A stretch of 52,819 nt of DNA from Deltaproteobacteria bacterium (GTDB lineage: Bacteria > Myxococcota_A > Polyangia > JACPQR01). The stretch lies in the NCBI GenBank assembly GCA_016190375.1, contig JACPQR010000181.1, positions 1 to 52,819 of the forward strand. The letters are read 5' to 3'. The notes beneath the pieces were generated by a model. The model searched no databases and was not told the DNA's origin. It saw nothing but the letters and a program-made list of their open reading frames with translations. Position 1 is the first letter of the stretch, and the number at the start of each line of letters is the position of its first letter. Shown one piece after another: positions 31,944-41,444 of this stretch. A program made the position numbers and the translations under genes.

Positions 31944-32798
31944 TCAGCTCGCGATGTGGCGGAGCTTCATCTGTACGTCGCTCGACCAGTGGCTCGCGAA
32001 CGCGCGGACGCAGGTGGACAGGTACCGGTCGTAGTCGGCGAAGACTCGATCGCCCCAGCGCTCGCGGATCCTCTTCTCGTTGGCGCGCAGGCGCCGCAGC
32101 CACTCCGCCGTCGTCTTCCCGTAGTCTTCCCGACGCGTGTACAGCTCGACGATCTCCCAGTGCGGGTTGACTGCGGCCACGAGCTCCTCGAGGCGGGGGT
32201 TCAGACCTCCGGGGAAGATGACGTCGGCCGTGAACTTGAGGTCGGCCAGGTCTTCCCGGGTCCGCGGCACGCGGTTGCGAAGGATTGCCTGCAAGGCGAA
32301 GCACGCTCCCGGCTTCACCCACGAGGCGCATTTCTCGAAATAGGCCCGGTACAGCTCCACCGCGAGCCCTTGATTCGCCTGCGCGGGCGAGCAGAGATGG
32401 TCGATCATCTCGATCGAGACCAGAGCGTCGTACCTGACGGGGGGCTCGAAGTCGCGGTAGTCCACGCACCAGACCTTCACGCCCGGGATCCGACGGGCGG
32501 TGATCTCCTCGTGCTGCTTTGGCGAGAGCGTGATGCCGTGGACCTCTCGCGCTCCGAGGGCGCTGATGACCTCGAGGTTCGCGCCCCAGCCGCACCCGAT
32601 GTCCAGGACCACCTTGTCCCTGGTGATCTCGGCGAGATCGTGGAGGATTCGCGACTTGTTCGCCTGGGCTCGCTCGAGCGTGTCGGCCGGCGACTCGAAG
32701 ACGGCGCAGGTGTAGTGCATCCGCTCGTCCAGCCACAGGCGGAAGAACTCGTTCGAGACGTCGTAGGAGACCTCGACCTCGGCTTGCGTCGATGTCAC
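31944..32798 (-). CDS. cyclopropane-fatty-acid-synthase-like methyltransferase
   Basis: A 284-residue SAM-dependent methyltransferase of the CFA/mycolic-acid-methylase family. The opening VSYDVSNEFFRLWLDERMHYTCAVFE is the family hallmark, followed by the SAM-binding LDIGCGWGANL (about 65-75) and SIEMIDHL. Typical substrates are lipid acyl chains, but small-molecule relatives exist. It is shorter than classical CFA synthase and lacks its N-terminal domain. GTG 32798 has a gaggagg site. It ends 3 bases from the convergent Cys-rich lipoprotein stop. Confidence 0.88.
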   Translation of the reverse strand: MTSTQAEVEVSYDVSNEFFRLWLDERMHYTCAVFESPADTLERAQANKSRILHDLAEITRDKVVLDIGCGWGANLEVISALGAREVHGITLSPKQHEEITARRIPGVKVWCVDYRDFEPPVRYDALVSIEMIDHLCSPAQANQGLAVELYRAYFEKCASWVKPGACFALQAILRNRVPRTREDLADLKFTADVIFPGGLNPRLEELVAAVNPHWEIVELYTRREDYGKTTAEWLRRLRANEKRIRERWGDRVFADYDRYLSTCVRAFASHWSSDVQMKLRHIAS

Positions 32799-32902
32799 TC
32801 GTATCCTCCTCGGTGGCCCTGTTGGTAGGGACGGCCGGCGCATGGGTCAAGCCGGCGATCGGGGGGTTTGCTCGCCGGGTCCCGAGAGACCATCATCAGA
32901 GG

Positions 32903-33742
32903 ATGCGAGATCGCCGAGACGTGGACCGGGAGTTCGCCCAGCTCGCGGCGATTCCCGAGGAGCTCATCGACCTCGGGCGCGCGACGCTCCTCGTCGCCCG
33001 GGACCTCGACTCGACCTGTGACATCGCCGCATCCCTGGCGCTCCTCGACGAGATGGCGGCACCGCTCTCGGGCCAGGCCGCGCGCGAGCTGCCACCGGAG
33101 CGGGCGGCCGCGCTCCTCAAGGAGCACGTCTTCGAGCGTCTCGGGTTTTGCGGCAACGACGAGGACTACTTCGATCCCAGGAACTCCCTCCTTCACGAGG
33201 TGCTCTCTCGGCGCACCGGAATACCCATCACCCTGGGCATTGCCGCGCTCGAGATCGCCCGCCGCGCCGGGATCGCGGCGTTCGGGATCGGGTTTCCGGG
33301 CCACTTCCTCGTGGGCGTCGGGAAGCGCGACCGCTGCATCCTCATCGACCCGTTCCATGGCGGCCGCCGGCTGAACGCGCACACGCTGACGGAGCTCTTG
33401 AGGGGGGTGGCGGGACCCGATGCGAGGGTGCTGCCCGAGCACCTGAGGCCGGCGGGCAAGCGCGCCATCATCATGCGGCTCCTCGCCAACCTGAAGGGCG
33501 TCTACGTCCGACGGCGCGAGGGCCTGAACCTGCTCTGCGTCCTCGACCGGCTGATCGGTCTCGAGCCGGGCGCCTCGAAAGAGGTCCGTGACCGCGGCCT
33601 CGTCTACGCGGACCTCGGCTGCTTCGGGCCCGCGAGGGACGACCTGTCGGCCTATCTCGCCCGGGTGCCCGACGCCGCCGACGCGGAGGAGGTCCGGGGA
33701 CTGCTCGCCCAGGTCTCACGCCGCGCCGCCACTCTGAACTGA
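32903..33742 (+). CDS. SirB1 family transglutaminase-like protein
   Basis: A 279-residue protein matching the SirB1/transglutaminase-like family: FGFCGNDEDYFDPRNSLLHEVLSRRTGIPITLGI, then IGFPGHFLVG with the conserved His and DPFHGG, and a C-terminal TPR-like region (RLIGLEPGASKEVRDRGLVYADLG). Activity in this family is unproven. ATG 32903 was preferred to 32792 because the upstream part overlaps the divergent methyltransferase start. It is divergent from that gene with about 100 bases between. Confidence 0.88.
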   Translation: MRDRRDVDREFAQLAAIPEELIDLGRATLLVARDLDSTCDIAASLALLDEMAAPLSGQAARELPPERAAALLKEHVFERLGFCGNDEDYFDPRNSLLHEVLSRRTGIPITLGIAALEIARRAGIAAFGIGFPGHFLVGVGKRDRCILIDPFHGGRRLNAHTLTELLRGVAGPDARVLPEHLRPAGKRAIIMRLLANLKGVYVRRREGLNLLCVLDRLIGLEPGASKEVRDRGLVYADLGCFGPARDDLSAYLARVPDAADAEEVRGLLAQVSRRAATLN

Positions 33743-33854
33743 CCCTCCACCCGATCCTCACGAAAACCCCTCGAATCGAGCGGCCATTGGGATCGTTTTC
33801 GGCTGGAGGGAGCAAGGCGCTCGCATCGAGTGCCAACCCGGGAGGCCTGGACCG

Positions 33855-35375
33855 ATGGACCCGATGCGCGATCCCCCTGCCCTTTCGCCGGCGCGGCCGC
33901 GACGACCCGAGCCGCGATCGATCCTGCTCGTCAATCCGTTCTACCCGAAGGACGCGCACGCGAGCTTCGGCAAGCACGTTCTCACCCCCTCGCTCGCGCT
34001 GACGAGCCTGGCGGGCGCCACGCCGCCCGACTGGTCGGTGCGCTTCTGGGACGAGAACCTCCTCCAAGGTCCGCCACCCGAGGAGCCCCTGCCGCAGGTC
34101 GTTGGAATCACGGTCCACCTCACGTCGGCCGTTCGCGCCTACGAGCTCGCCGCCTGGTTCCGGGCTCGAGGCTCGGTCGTGGTGCTCGGTGGCTTGCACG
34201 CGCTCTCGTGCCCCGACGAGGTCGGAGCCCACGCCGATGCCGTTGCGGTCGGCAACGGCGTTCCGCTCTGGCCTCGGATTCTCGAGGACGTGCTGGCTGG
34301 CCGGCTCGAGCGCCGCTACGACGCGCCGTACGAAGACTACGACTCCGAGCCGGTCCCCGATCGGTCCATCCTGCCGCCCTGGGGGTTTCTGACGCCGGCG
34401 AGCCTGATCGCGACCAGGGGCTGCCACAACCGCTGCGACTTCTGCTACCTGTCCACCGGCACGAACGGCTCGAGGATTCGCTACCAGACACGCTGCGTCG
34501 AGAAGGTCGCGAAGGAGCTCGAGGCGACGGGCTCGCCGTACGCGGTCTTCATCGACAACAACCTCGGATCGAGCCGCAACTACCTGCGCCGGCTGTGCCA
34601 GGCTCTGGCGCCGCTCGAGAAGATCTGGAGCGCGGCTGTCAGCCTCGACGTGACCGACGACCCATCGCTGGTCCGCGACATGGCGCTGTCGGGATGCACG
34701 GGCGTCTTCATCGGGTTCGAGACGCTCACCGACTCGAACCTCGAGAACGCCGGCAAGCGCGGCCCGAAGGCGCGGGACTACGCGCGGCGGGTGGCTCTCC
34801 TTCACGACAACGGGATCCAGGTGAACGGGAGCTTCGTCCTGGGGTTCGACGAGGACCGCCCCGACGTCTTCGCGCGCACGGTCGAGTGGATCGAGGAGCA
34901 CCGCCTCGAGTGCGCGACCTTCCACATCATGACGCCGTACCCCGCGACCCCCTTGTTCGCGCGGCTCGAGGCCGAGGGTCGGATCCTGCACCGCGACTGG
35001 AGCCTGTACGACGCGGCTCACGCGGTCTTCCGTCCTCGCCACATGACCCCCCAGGAGCTCGAGGCCGGCTGGGCATGGATGTACTCGAGGCTCTTCTCGG
35101 CGCGGTCGATCTGGGCTCGCCGTCCCGCCCAGGCCGCGGCGGTCGCGCCCTACCTGGCGATGGCTTACCTCTACAAGCGCGCGAACCCGCTCTGGACCTT
35201 CCTCATTCGCCACCGGCTCACTCACGCGGTCTGGTCGCCTCTGGTCGAGGCCACCCGGAGGCGCCATCTCGCCTACCGCCGGCGGCTCGCGGTGCAGCCG
35301 TACCCGAACCGCGACGAGCCCCCGCGGGCCACGCGGGCGCCCGCGCTTCTCGCGCCGGCGCCGCCGGGCGTCTGA
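33855..35375 (+). CDS. B12-binding-type radical SAM enzyme
   Basis: A 506-residue protein. Residues about 20-160 resemble a B12-binding Rossmann domain (ILLVNPFY, VLGGLHALSCPDEV). The radical SAM core starts with the CxxxCxxC cluster at Cys190, Cys194 and Cys197 (CHNRCDFC) and contains FIGFETL and VNGSFVLGFDED. The C-terminal part (from about 390) is helical, as in DUF4070-type members. Relatives modify hopanoids, porphyrins or lipids by difficult methylation or ring chemistry. The B12 His motif is not obvious, so cobalamin use is uncertain. It stands alone; the substrate is unknown. Confidence 0.9.
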   Translation: MDPMRDPPALSPARPRRPEPRSILLVNPFYPKDAHASFGKHVLTPSLALTSLAGATPPDWSVRFWDENLLQGPPPEEPLPQVVGITVHLTSAVRAYELAAWFRARGSVVVLGGLHALSCPDEVGAHADAVAVGNGVPLWPRILEDVLAGRLERRYDAPYEDYDSEPVPDRSILPPWGFLTPASLIATRGCHNRCDFCYLSTGTNGSRIRYQTRCVEKVAKELEATGSPYAVFIDNNLGSSRNYLRRLCQALAPLEKIWSAAVSLDVTDDPSLVRDMALSGCTGVFIGFETLTDSNLENAGKRGPKARDYARRVALLHDNGIQVNGSFVLGFDEDRPDVFARTVEWIEEHRLECATFHIMTPYPATPLFARLEAEGRILHRDWSLYDAAHAVFRPRHMTPQELEAGWAWMYSRLFSARSIWARRPAQAAAVAPYLAMAYLYKRANPLWTFLIRHRLTHAVWSPLVEATRRRHLAYRRRLAVQPYPNRDEPPRATRAPALLAPAPPGV

Positions 35376-35455
35376 ATGAGTGGCCTGCAGGACTGACCCC
35401 TGACGAGAACCTACGCGTTGTAGACATCGATGCCGAATTGACGGTAATTTTGGCC

Positions 35456-36610
35456 ATGATGTTCTCGCGATCCTTGGTCGCGCCGAAGTCCGCATTCTTC
35501 CTCTTCGGCCCTCGCGGCACCGGCAAGAGCACGTGGATCCGGACGACCTTCGCCGACGCGCTCGTCATCGACCTGCTCGCGGCCGAAGCGATGCTGCTCT
35601 ACCAGCGGGAGCCCGCGCAGTTCCGCGCGGAGGTCCTGGCGCAGCCGCGCGACCGCTGGATCGTCGTCGACGAGGTCCAGCGCGCGCCGACGCTCCTGGA
35701 CGAGGTCCACTTCCTCATGGAGGCCAAGGGCTACAAGAGGTTTGCGCTCACCGGGTCGTCGGCGCGCAAGATCAGGCGCGGCGCCGCGAACTTGCTCGCC
35801 GGCCGCGCGATCCTCAAGCAAATGTTCCCTCTCACGAGCCAGGAGATCGAGTTCTCCACGCCGATCGACCAGCTCCGGCGCTTCGGGTCGCTTCCAATGA
35901 GCGTCACCGCCCAAGAAGACGAGGCGCGCGAGGCGTTCCTGCGCGCCTACGTGACCATGTACCTGGCGGAGGAGATCAAGGCCGAGGCGCTCGTCCGAAA
36001 CCTCGGCGGTTTCAGCCGCTTCCTCGAGATCGCGGCGCTGGCCGCAGGACAGAGGACGAACGTCTCGTCCATCGCGCGCGATGCCGGCGTCTCGCGCGAG
36101 ACGGCGCGCGGTTACTTCGACGTCCTCGTCGACACTCTGATCGGCACCTGGCTCCCCTCATACCGGCCAAGAGCCAAGATCAAGGAGGTCGCGCTGCCGA
36201 AGTTCTACTGGTTCGACTGCGGCGTGCTGAACGCGGCGGCGGGTGCCTTCGATCAGCCGCTGCCCCGGGACTGGGACGGCGTCCTGCTCGAGCACCTCCT
36301 GCTTCACGAGCTCCGGAGCTACATCCACCATGCCGGAGTCAAGGGCTCCCTCGGGTACTGGGCGACCCCGAGCGGAACCGAGGTCGACTTCGTCTGGTGG
36401 CGCGGCACCCGTTTCGTCGCGATCGAGGCGAAGCACGGCACCAAGGTCCGGCCCGAGCACCGCAAGGGGATCGCCTCGTTGCTCTCGACGACGAGAGCGG
36501 ACAGCTACATCGTCTACCGAGGCCAGCGGGAGCTCGATATCGAGGGCACGCGTGTGCTCCCGGTCGAGAGCTTTCTGCGGCGGCTCTACTCGGGCGACGT
36601 CATCGGGTGA
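35456..36610 (+). CDS. AAA_14/DUF4143 ATPase
   Basis: A 384-residue protein with Walker A FGPRGTGKST (Lys24), Walker B WIVVDEVQRAP, a sensor segment ALTGSSARKIRRG and the C-terminal DUF4143 domain (YWATPSGTEVDFVWW, FVAIEAKH) with the PD-(D/E)xK-like Glu-x-Asp...Glu-x-Lys arrangement. These ATPases are sporadically distributed accessory genes of unknown role. The ATG at 35456 was chosen; a second ATG follows directly. The 80 bases upstream are more AT-rich than the surroundings, which fits a local promoter and possible acquisition. Confidence 0.9.
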   Translation: MMFSRSLVAPKSAFFLFGPRGTGKSTWIRTTFADALVIDLLAAEAMLLYQREPAQFRAEVLAQPRDRWIVVDEVQRAPTLLDEVHFLMEAKGYKRFALTGSSARKIRRGAANLLAGRAILKQMFPLTSQEIEFSTPIDQLRRFGSLPMSVTAQEDEAREAFLRAYVTMYLAEEIKAEALVRNLGGFSRFLEIAALAAGQRTNVSSIARDAGVSRETARGYFDVLVDTLIGTWLPSYRPRAKIKEVALPKFYWFDCGVLNAAAGAFDQPLPRDWDGVLLEHLLLHELRSYIHHAGVKGSLGYWATPSGTEVDFVWWRGTRFVAIEAKHGTKVRPEHRKGIASLLSTTRADSYIVYRGQRELDIEGTRVLPVESFLRRLYSGDVIG

Positions 36611-36700
36611 CATGACGCTGCTCCCCTGGCGCCACGCCGTTTGGCGCCGTCTGCTCCGTCGCCCCGGCGGGCGACCAGAGCGTGGTAGCCTCCCCGACTC

Positions 36701-38512
36701 ATGGACGGTTCGATCGTCGTCCAGCGCGTCGTCGACTGTGAGTCCGACCCTCCTGCGATCTGGCGGGTCATCTCCGACACCGATCGGCTCAACAGGGCGG
36801 CGGGCCTCGGGCGATTGACGATCGCCCCTCGCTCCGACTCGAGCGCGTCCCGCTTCGACGTCCGGACCGTCTCCGGTGGCCTGCCGATGGAGTACGCGGA
36901 GCGGCCGTTCGAGTGGGTGGAAGCGGAGAGGTTCAGCGTGCGCCGGGAGGTCCGGAAGGGACTCATCCGGACGCTGGAGCACGCCTTCGGCCTCGCCCCG
37001 CGCGATGGCGGCGGCTCGCGACTCGAGATCCGCATCTCCGTCGTACCCCGGAGCGCGCTCCTCGCCCCGGTCGTGCGCTTCACGGTGTCGCAGATCCTCG
37101 GCCGCGTCGTCCAGGAGATCGTCGCCGCGGATCGGGCGCTCGCGCAGGGAGAGCCGATCCGGATGAAGGCTCCCGCTCCAATCGTGAATCGGGACGAGCT
37201 GGAGCGCGCGGCCGCCGAGCTCCGCGCGAGGGTCGGCGAGGGCGGACAGGCGGCGGCGGCGGCGCTGATCGACCTCGTCCGGCGCGGAGCCGATTTCGAG
37301 GCTTCGTCGATCCGCCCGTTCGAGCTGGCCGACGATCGCGGCCTCGACCGTCGCAACGTCCTCTCGGTCTGCCTCGACGCGGTGGTCGCAGGGCTGGTCG
37401 ATCTGTCGTGGCAGATCGTCTGCCCGAGCTGCCGCGGAGCGCCCCAGAACGTGGCCTCCCTCGTCGACCTCGACGAGAAGGGTCACTGCCCCTACTGCGA
37501 CATCTCCTTCGGCGTCGAGCTCGACCGCGCGGTCGAGGCCACGTTCCGTGCCGCGCCTGCCGTGCGAAAGGTCGATCCGTCGCCCTATTGCATCGGCGGC
37601 CCGGGCCGCGTGCCTCACGTCGTCGCGCAATCCATCCTCCCCGCGCGCGGAGAGGCCACCTTGCGCGCGCCGGCGGCGCCCGGTCGCTACCGCCTCTTCG
37701 TCCGCGGCGGCGCGACCGCCAGCGTCGAGGTCGTCGAGGGCGCCGCCGAGAGCGCACGGCTCGAGGTCCGATCGGACGGCCTCACCCCCCAGATGATCGC
37801 CGTCGCACCGCGAGGCGCGATCGTCGTCGCGCAAGAGGCCCCGCTCGAGCGGCACGCGAAGCTCGAGCGGCTGGAGTGGGCGAGCCGCGCCGCCACGGCG
37901 CATTTCGTCACGACCGTCCCGGCTTTTCGCCGGATGTTCGCGAAGGAGGTGCTCAGGCCCGGGCTCGTCCTTCGCGTGGCCCGCGTCGCGTTGCTCTTCA
38001 GCGATCTCACCGGGTCGACCGCGCTGTACACGCGCACCGGTGACGCTCGCGCGTTCCGGACCGTTCAGGACCACTTCGAGCTCCTTCGCGCGATCGTCGA
38101 GCGGCACGAGGGGACGATCGTGAAGACGATGGGCGACGCCGTGATGGCCGCGTTCCTCGACGAGGCCCAGGCGCTGCAGGCCGCCCTCGAGATGCAGGCC
38201 GCATTTCCCGGATTCCGGGCGGCGCATCCGGAGGCCCACGACGCGTTCCTCAAGATCGGCATCTACGCGGGCCCCTGCTACGGCGTCACGGCCAACGGCA
38301 TCCTCGACTACTTCGGCCAGAGCGCGAACATCGCCGCCCGGCTGCAGGGCGCCGCACGCGCGGGGCAAGTCGTCGTCCCCGAGGAGCTCGCGGCGCGTGC
38401 CGCAGAGCTCGGTTGGCTCGGGGACGCACGAATCTCGGAGACCTTCGCCGCGTCGCTCAAGGGCCTCGCGGAACCGGTGCGCGCTTCGCGACTCGAGGTG
38501 GACGCGCTGTAG
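36701..38512 (+). CDS. multidomain class III nucleotide cyclase
   Basis: A 603-residue soluble protein. Residues about 1-150 form a SRPBCC/START-like domain (WRVISDTDRLNRAAG). Residues 155-290 form a helical region ending in a zinc ribbon (CPSC 241-244, CPYC 263-266). Residues 300-400 are a beta domain. Residues about 425-600 are the cyclase catalytic domain, with the metal Asp435 (FSDLTGST) and Asp479 (KTMGDAVMA) and FGQSANIAARLQ. The central part resembles DUF5939. The SRPBCC domain may bind a hydrophobic ligand that controls cyclase output. It is monocistronic. AMP versus GMP specificity is not readable. Confidence 0.92.
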   Translation: MDGSIVVQRVVDCESDPPAIWRVISDTDRLNRAAGLGRLTIAPRSDSSASRFDVRTVSGGLPMEYAERPFEWVEAERFSVRREVRKGLIRTLEHAFGLAPRDGGGSRLEIRISVVPRSALLAPVVRFTVSQILGRVVQEIVAADRALAQGEPIRMKAPAPIVNRDELERAAAELRARVGEGGQAAAAALIDLVRRGADFEASSIRPFELADDRGLDRRNVLSVCLDAVVAGLVDLSWQIVCPSCRGAPQNVASLVDLDEKGHCPYCDISFGVELDRAVEATFRAAPAVRKVDPSPYCIGGPGRVPHVVAQSILPARGEATLRAPAAPGRYRLFVRGGATASVEVVEGAAESARLEVRSDGLTPQMIAVAPRGAIVVAQEAPLERHAKLERLEWASRAATAHFVTTVPAFRRMFAKEVLRPGLVLRVARVALLFSDLTGSTALYTRTGDARAFRTVQDHFELLRAIVERHEGTIVKTMGDAVMAAFLDEAQALQAALEMQAAFPGFRAAHPEAHDAFLKIGIYAGPCYGVTANGILDYFGQSANIAARLQGAARAGQVVVPEELAARAAELGWLGDARISETFAASLKGLAEPVRASRLEVDAL

Positions 38513-38544
38513 TACCGAGCGGCGAACGTCTGCCTCGGGGAAGA

Positions 38545-39018
38545 TCACCGTCGGAGCGACGTGAGCCGGCTGTCGAAGACGCATGGCTCGGGCGACGCTA
38601 CGTGCGCGCTCGTGAATTCGGGGTGAAGCGGGTTCAGCAACAGATGATCGTCGGTGGCGCTGAGCGCCGACGGAACACGGAGCCCGAGACTCGCGGCCGT
38701 CGCCAACCAGCCATCGCCCAAGGCCTGCACGGACGGCAGATACGGCGGCGGCGCCTCCCAGCCGGATGGGAGCTTGGCCCGATCGACCCGCCGAATCGTC
38801 GCGCGATCGGGGATGTCGGCCGCAATGCGGACGTGCGGCGGTAGCAGATGTGGCGACGCACAGTGGGCCAGGACTTCGAGGCGCGCGGCCGCCTCCGTGA
38901 ATGAGGTGTACACGACGAGCCTTCCTCTCGTGTGCCATCGTCCTTCGGCGCTGAGGCCTCCCAGGCCAAGGAACGCCTCAGCGGCCCTGGACGCGGGCAC
39001 GATCCGGTAGACCCGCAT
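38545..39018 (-). CDS. RES-domain toxin
   Basis: A 157-residue RES protein with the family residues: Arg5 in VYRI, GRW near 27, Tyr in VVYTS, Glu in ARLEVLAH, Ser in VPSALS and Asn in LLNPLHP. RES toxins (ParT, MbcT) degrade NAD+ or modify proteins using NAD+. Its ATG overlaps the antitoxin stop (ATGA), the usual antitoxin-first order. Confidence 0.92.
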   Translation of the reverse strand: MRVYRIVPASRAAEAFLGLGGLSAEGRWHTRGRLVVYTSFTEAAARLEVLAHCASPHLLPPHVRIAADIPDRATIRRVDRAKLPSGWEAPPPYLPSVQALGDGWLATAASLGLRVPSALSATDDHLLLNPLHPEFTSAHVASPEPCVFDSRLTSLRR

Positions 39019-39443
39019 CAGCTATACATGCCGTGCTTCAGTCGAACCAGCTCGTCCTCGACCAGCTTGGCGCCGAGATCGGTGCGCATCATCTCGAGCG
39101 GCACGCGCCGCCCGAGCGCCGGCACCTCGGAGGTCAACCACCGGACGGCGCTCTCGCGTCCTTCGAGGGCGTCCTCGGCCTCGCGGAGGATTCGCGCTAT
39201 TCGGAGCATCCTGTCGGCGACGTCCTCCGGTACCTTGTAGCCGGGTCGAAGCATCCGATCGACCGTGCGCTCTCCGACGCAGAGCACTCGACTCATGCGC
39301 TTCCTGTCGAGCTGGAAGACGTCCTTGAAGGTCTTGAACGTACGCGGGGTCACGCGGGCAATGGCTGCTTCGACGTCTCCGGCACGAAGTGCCCGCGCTG
39401 CCGGCCGCCCCAGAAGGTCGACGACAGCGCCGTGCGTTCTCAT
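39018..39443 (-). CDS. Xre/MbcA/ParS-type antitoxin
   Basis: A 141-residue antitoxin with an Xre-like N-terminal helical domain and the C-terminal toxin-binding domain (AEDALEGRESAVRWLTSEVPALGRRVPLEMMRTDLGAKLVEDEL). It partners the RES toxin through a 4-base overlap and is expected to block its NAD+ site and repress the operon. Confidence 0.92.
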   Translation of the reverse strand: MRTHGAVVDLLGRPAARALRAGDVEAAIARVTPRTFKTFKDVFQLDRKRMSRVLCVGERTVDRMLRPGYKVPEDVADRMLRIARILREAEDALEGRESAVRWLTSEVPALGRRVPLEMMRTDLGAKLVEDELVRLKHGMYS

Positions 39444-39520
39444 GCACTAACGATAGCCTTCGCCATCTGGCGCGTCAAATCCCGCCATGCGACGGTGAGC
39501 CGAACCCGTCCGATCCTGGC

Positions 39521-40672
39521 TTACTGGTTCGAGCCTTTCGTCCGGCCCTCGCCCTCGCCCTCGCCTTCGCGCTCGCGCACCGTGGCGCGCGGAGGGCGGG
39601 CCTCGTCCTCGGTGATGGCGTAGCGAACCAGGGCGCGAAGGACCTGCGAGCGGCCGACGTTGCCGATGACCCGCTTGAGATCCTCGTAGACGGACGGGTC
39701 CTCGAGCAGGGCGCCGATCGTGCCGCGGCCGGCCCTCAGATCGCGGACGATGTCCCGGACGCCGGCGCTCGCCTCGGTGAGGTTGAGGACGAGGTTGCGC
39801 TGCTCGTTCGTGTAGATCATCGAGTGCAGAAGGCCGTTGCCGGAGCGGACGTCATGGACGAGGCCCGCGATCTCGCCCGTTGCCGTGGCCACGTTCTGGA
39901 GCGCCTCTGTGCCCTCCTGGCCGTAGACGAGCGCGTGAGCGGTGCCATCGCCCGATCGGACCTCCTCGGCGATCGAGTTGACGATGGCGGCGCTCTGCCT
40001 GAGATCCTGCGACATCTGGGCGAGACCCAGGAGCACCTGGTCGAGACGATCGGCGGTTCCCGGGTCGTAGAGGAGCCGATGGATCGTCCCGTCGCCCTCG
40101 CGAACGGCCGTGGCGAGCTGCCGCAGCTCGCCGGCCGTGGCGCGGACGTCCTGGGCGAAGCGCGGATCGGTCAGCGGCTCGACGGCGTGCTGCAGCTTCG
40201 CGAGGGTGGACTGGACATCCGAGAGCGTCGCCTCGGCCGTCTCCATGAGCCCGCCCGTGCGCTCGGCCGGGCGCAGAAACGACCACTCGGGCATCGGCGG
40301 CTCGGTGGCGCTGCCGACGGTCACCTCGAGCTGCTTGTCGCCGAGCAGGCCCTTCGAGCCGATCCTCACCCGGGAGTCACGGCGGATCCTCGGCACCATT
40401 CTCGGCTTGACCCAGAAGAGCACGATGACCTTCGGGTTCGAGAGGTCCTGGGTGAGATCGGTGCGCTCGACCTGACCGACTCCGAGCCCGGCCATCCTGA
40501 CGGTGGCGCCCCGGGAGATCCCGTTCGCGTTCGGGAGGGCGACCTTGTAGTAGATGCGGTCCTCGAAGGTGTTGCGCTCGGCGCCGATCACCAGCATCGT
40601 GACCACGAACAGCGCGACGCCGGCCGCGACGAAGAGGCCGACCTTGACCTCCGTTCCCCGGGACCATTCCAT
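39521..40672 (-). CDS. mlaD: MlaD family (MCE-domain) lipid transport protein
   Basis: A 383-residue protein with an N-terminal membrane helix (about 10-30, VGLFVAAGVALFVVTMLVIG) and an MCE domain (about 36-115, ISRGATVRMAGLGVGQVERTDL). A long helical part of about 230 residues and an acidic/basic low-complexity tail (REREGEGEGEGRTKG) follow. It is about twice the length of E. coli MlaD because of the helical extension, a pattern seen in other MCE systems that form periplasmic needles or tunnels. The start is one base downstream of the mlaF stop. mlaE is not adjacent. Confidence 0.9.
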   Translation of the reverse strand: MEWSRGTEVKVGLFVAAGVALFVVTMLVIGAERNTFEDRIYYKVALPNANGISRGATVRMAGLGVGQVERTDLTQDLSNPKVIVLFWVKPRMVPRIRRDSRVRIGSKGLLGDKQLEVTVGSATEPPMPEWSFLRPAERTGGLMETAEATLSDVQSTLAKLQHAVEPLTDPRFAQDVRATAGELRQLATAVREGDGTIHRLLYDPGTADRLDQVLLGLAQMSQDLRQSAAIVNSIAEEVRSGDGTAHALVYGQEGTEALQNVATATGEIAGLVHDVRSGNGLLHSMIYTNEQRNLVLNLTEASAGVRDIVRDLRAGRGTIGALLEDPSVYEDLKRVIGNVGRSQVLRALVRYAITEDEARPPRATVREREGEGEGEGRTKGSNQ

Positions 40673-40673
40673 C

Positions 40674-41444
40674 TCAGTTGACCTCCAGGGACGGTCGCCC
40701 TTCATCGGGCGGCGCGAACCCGATGACGAAGTCACGGACCTCCGGGAGCTTCGAGGACTGGAACTCGTGCGGAGTGCCCGTGTACAGGATCTTGCCCTCG
40801 TGCAGCATCGCCATCCGGTCGCTGATCGCGAAGGCGCTCTGCATGTCGTGGGTCACCACGATCGACGTGATCTTGAGCTCGTGCTTCAGCGCCACGATGA
40901 GGCGATTGATGCGGGTCACGTTGATCGGGTCGAGGCCCGTCGTCGGCTCGTCGTAGAGGACCACCTCGGGGCCCTGCACGATCGCCCGGGCCAGGCCCAC
41001 GCGCTTCTTCATTCCCCCCGACAGGTCCTGCGGCCGCATCTTCTCGATCCCCGGCAGCCCCACCATCTCCAGCGCGGCCGCGACCCGGCGGCCGATGTCG
41101 GGCCGGTCGGCCGAACGGCCGTGCTCCCTCAGCGAATAGGCGACGTTCTCGCCGACGCTGATCGAATCGAAGAGGGCCCCGCCCTGGAAGAGCATCCCCA
41201 CGCGCTGGCGGACCTTCTGGAGCTCGTCTGCCTTCATCGTGGCGACGTCCTGGCCGTCGAACCGGACCTCGCCCGCGTCCGGTCGCAGGAGCCCGATCAA
41301 GAGCTTGAGCATCACGCTCTTCCCGCAGCCCGAGCCCCCGATGATCGTGATGCTCTCGCCACGCTCGATCGAGAGGTTGAGGTCGCGGTACACGACCTTG
41401 GGCCCGAAGGCTTTCTTGACGCCCTCGATCTCGATCAGGGGCAT
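40674..41444 (-). CDS. mlaF: MlaF family ABC transporter ATPase
   Basis: A 256-residue ATPase with Walker A GGSGCGKS, the Q-loop in MLFQGGALFDS (a hallmark of MlaF), signature LSGGMKKRVGLARA, Walker B VVLYDEPTTGLDP and H-loop VVTHDM. It powers phospholipid movement between membranes with MlaD and a permease MlaE. In this operon only MlaD follows, and the upstream gene is divergent, so the permease must be encoded elsewhere. Confidence 0.95.
   Translation of the reverse strand: MPLIEIEGVKKAFGPKVVYRDLNLSIERGESITIIGGSGCGKSVMLKLLIGLLRPDAGEVRFDGQDVATMKADELQKVRQRVGMLFQGGALFDSISVGENVAYSLREHGRSADRPDIGRRVAAALEMVGLPGIEKMRPQDLSGGMKKRVGLARAIVQGPEVVLYDEPTTGLDPINVTRINRLIVALKHELKITSIVVTHDMQSAFAISDRMAMLHEGKILYTGTPHEFQSSKLPEVRDFVIGFAPPDEGRPSLEVN

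Noticed and set aside
35438..35443. TTGACG just before the AAA_14 ATPase gene as a -35 element
   Set aside because: It is only 12 bases from the ATG, leaving no room for a -10 element; a different upstream promoter is needed.
33830..35455. Frame joining the radical SAM region to the AAA_14 ATPase
   Set aside because: The first part is an out-of-frame reading of the radical SAM gene; the ATPase begins at 35456.
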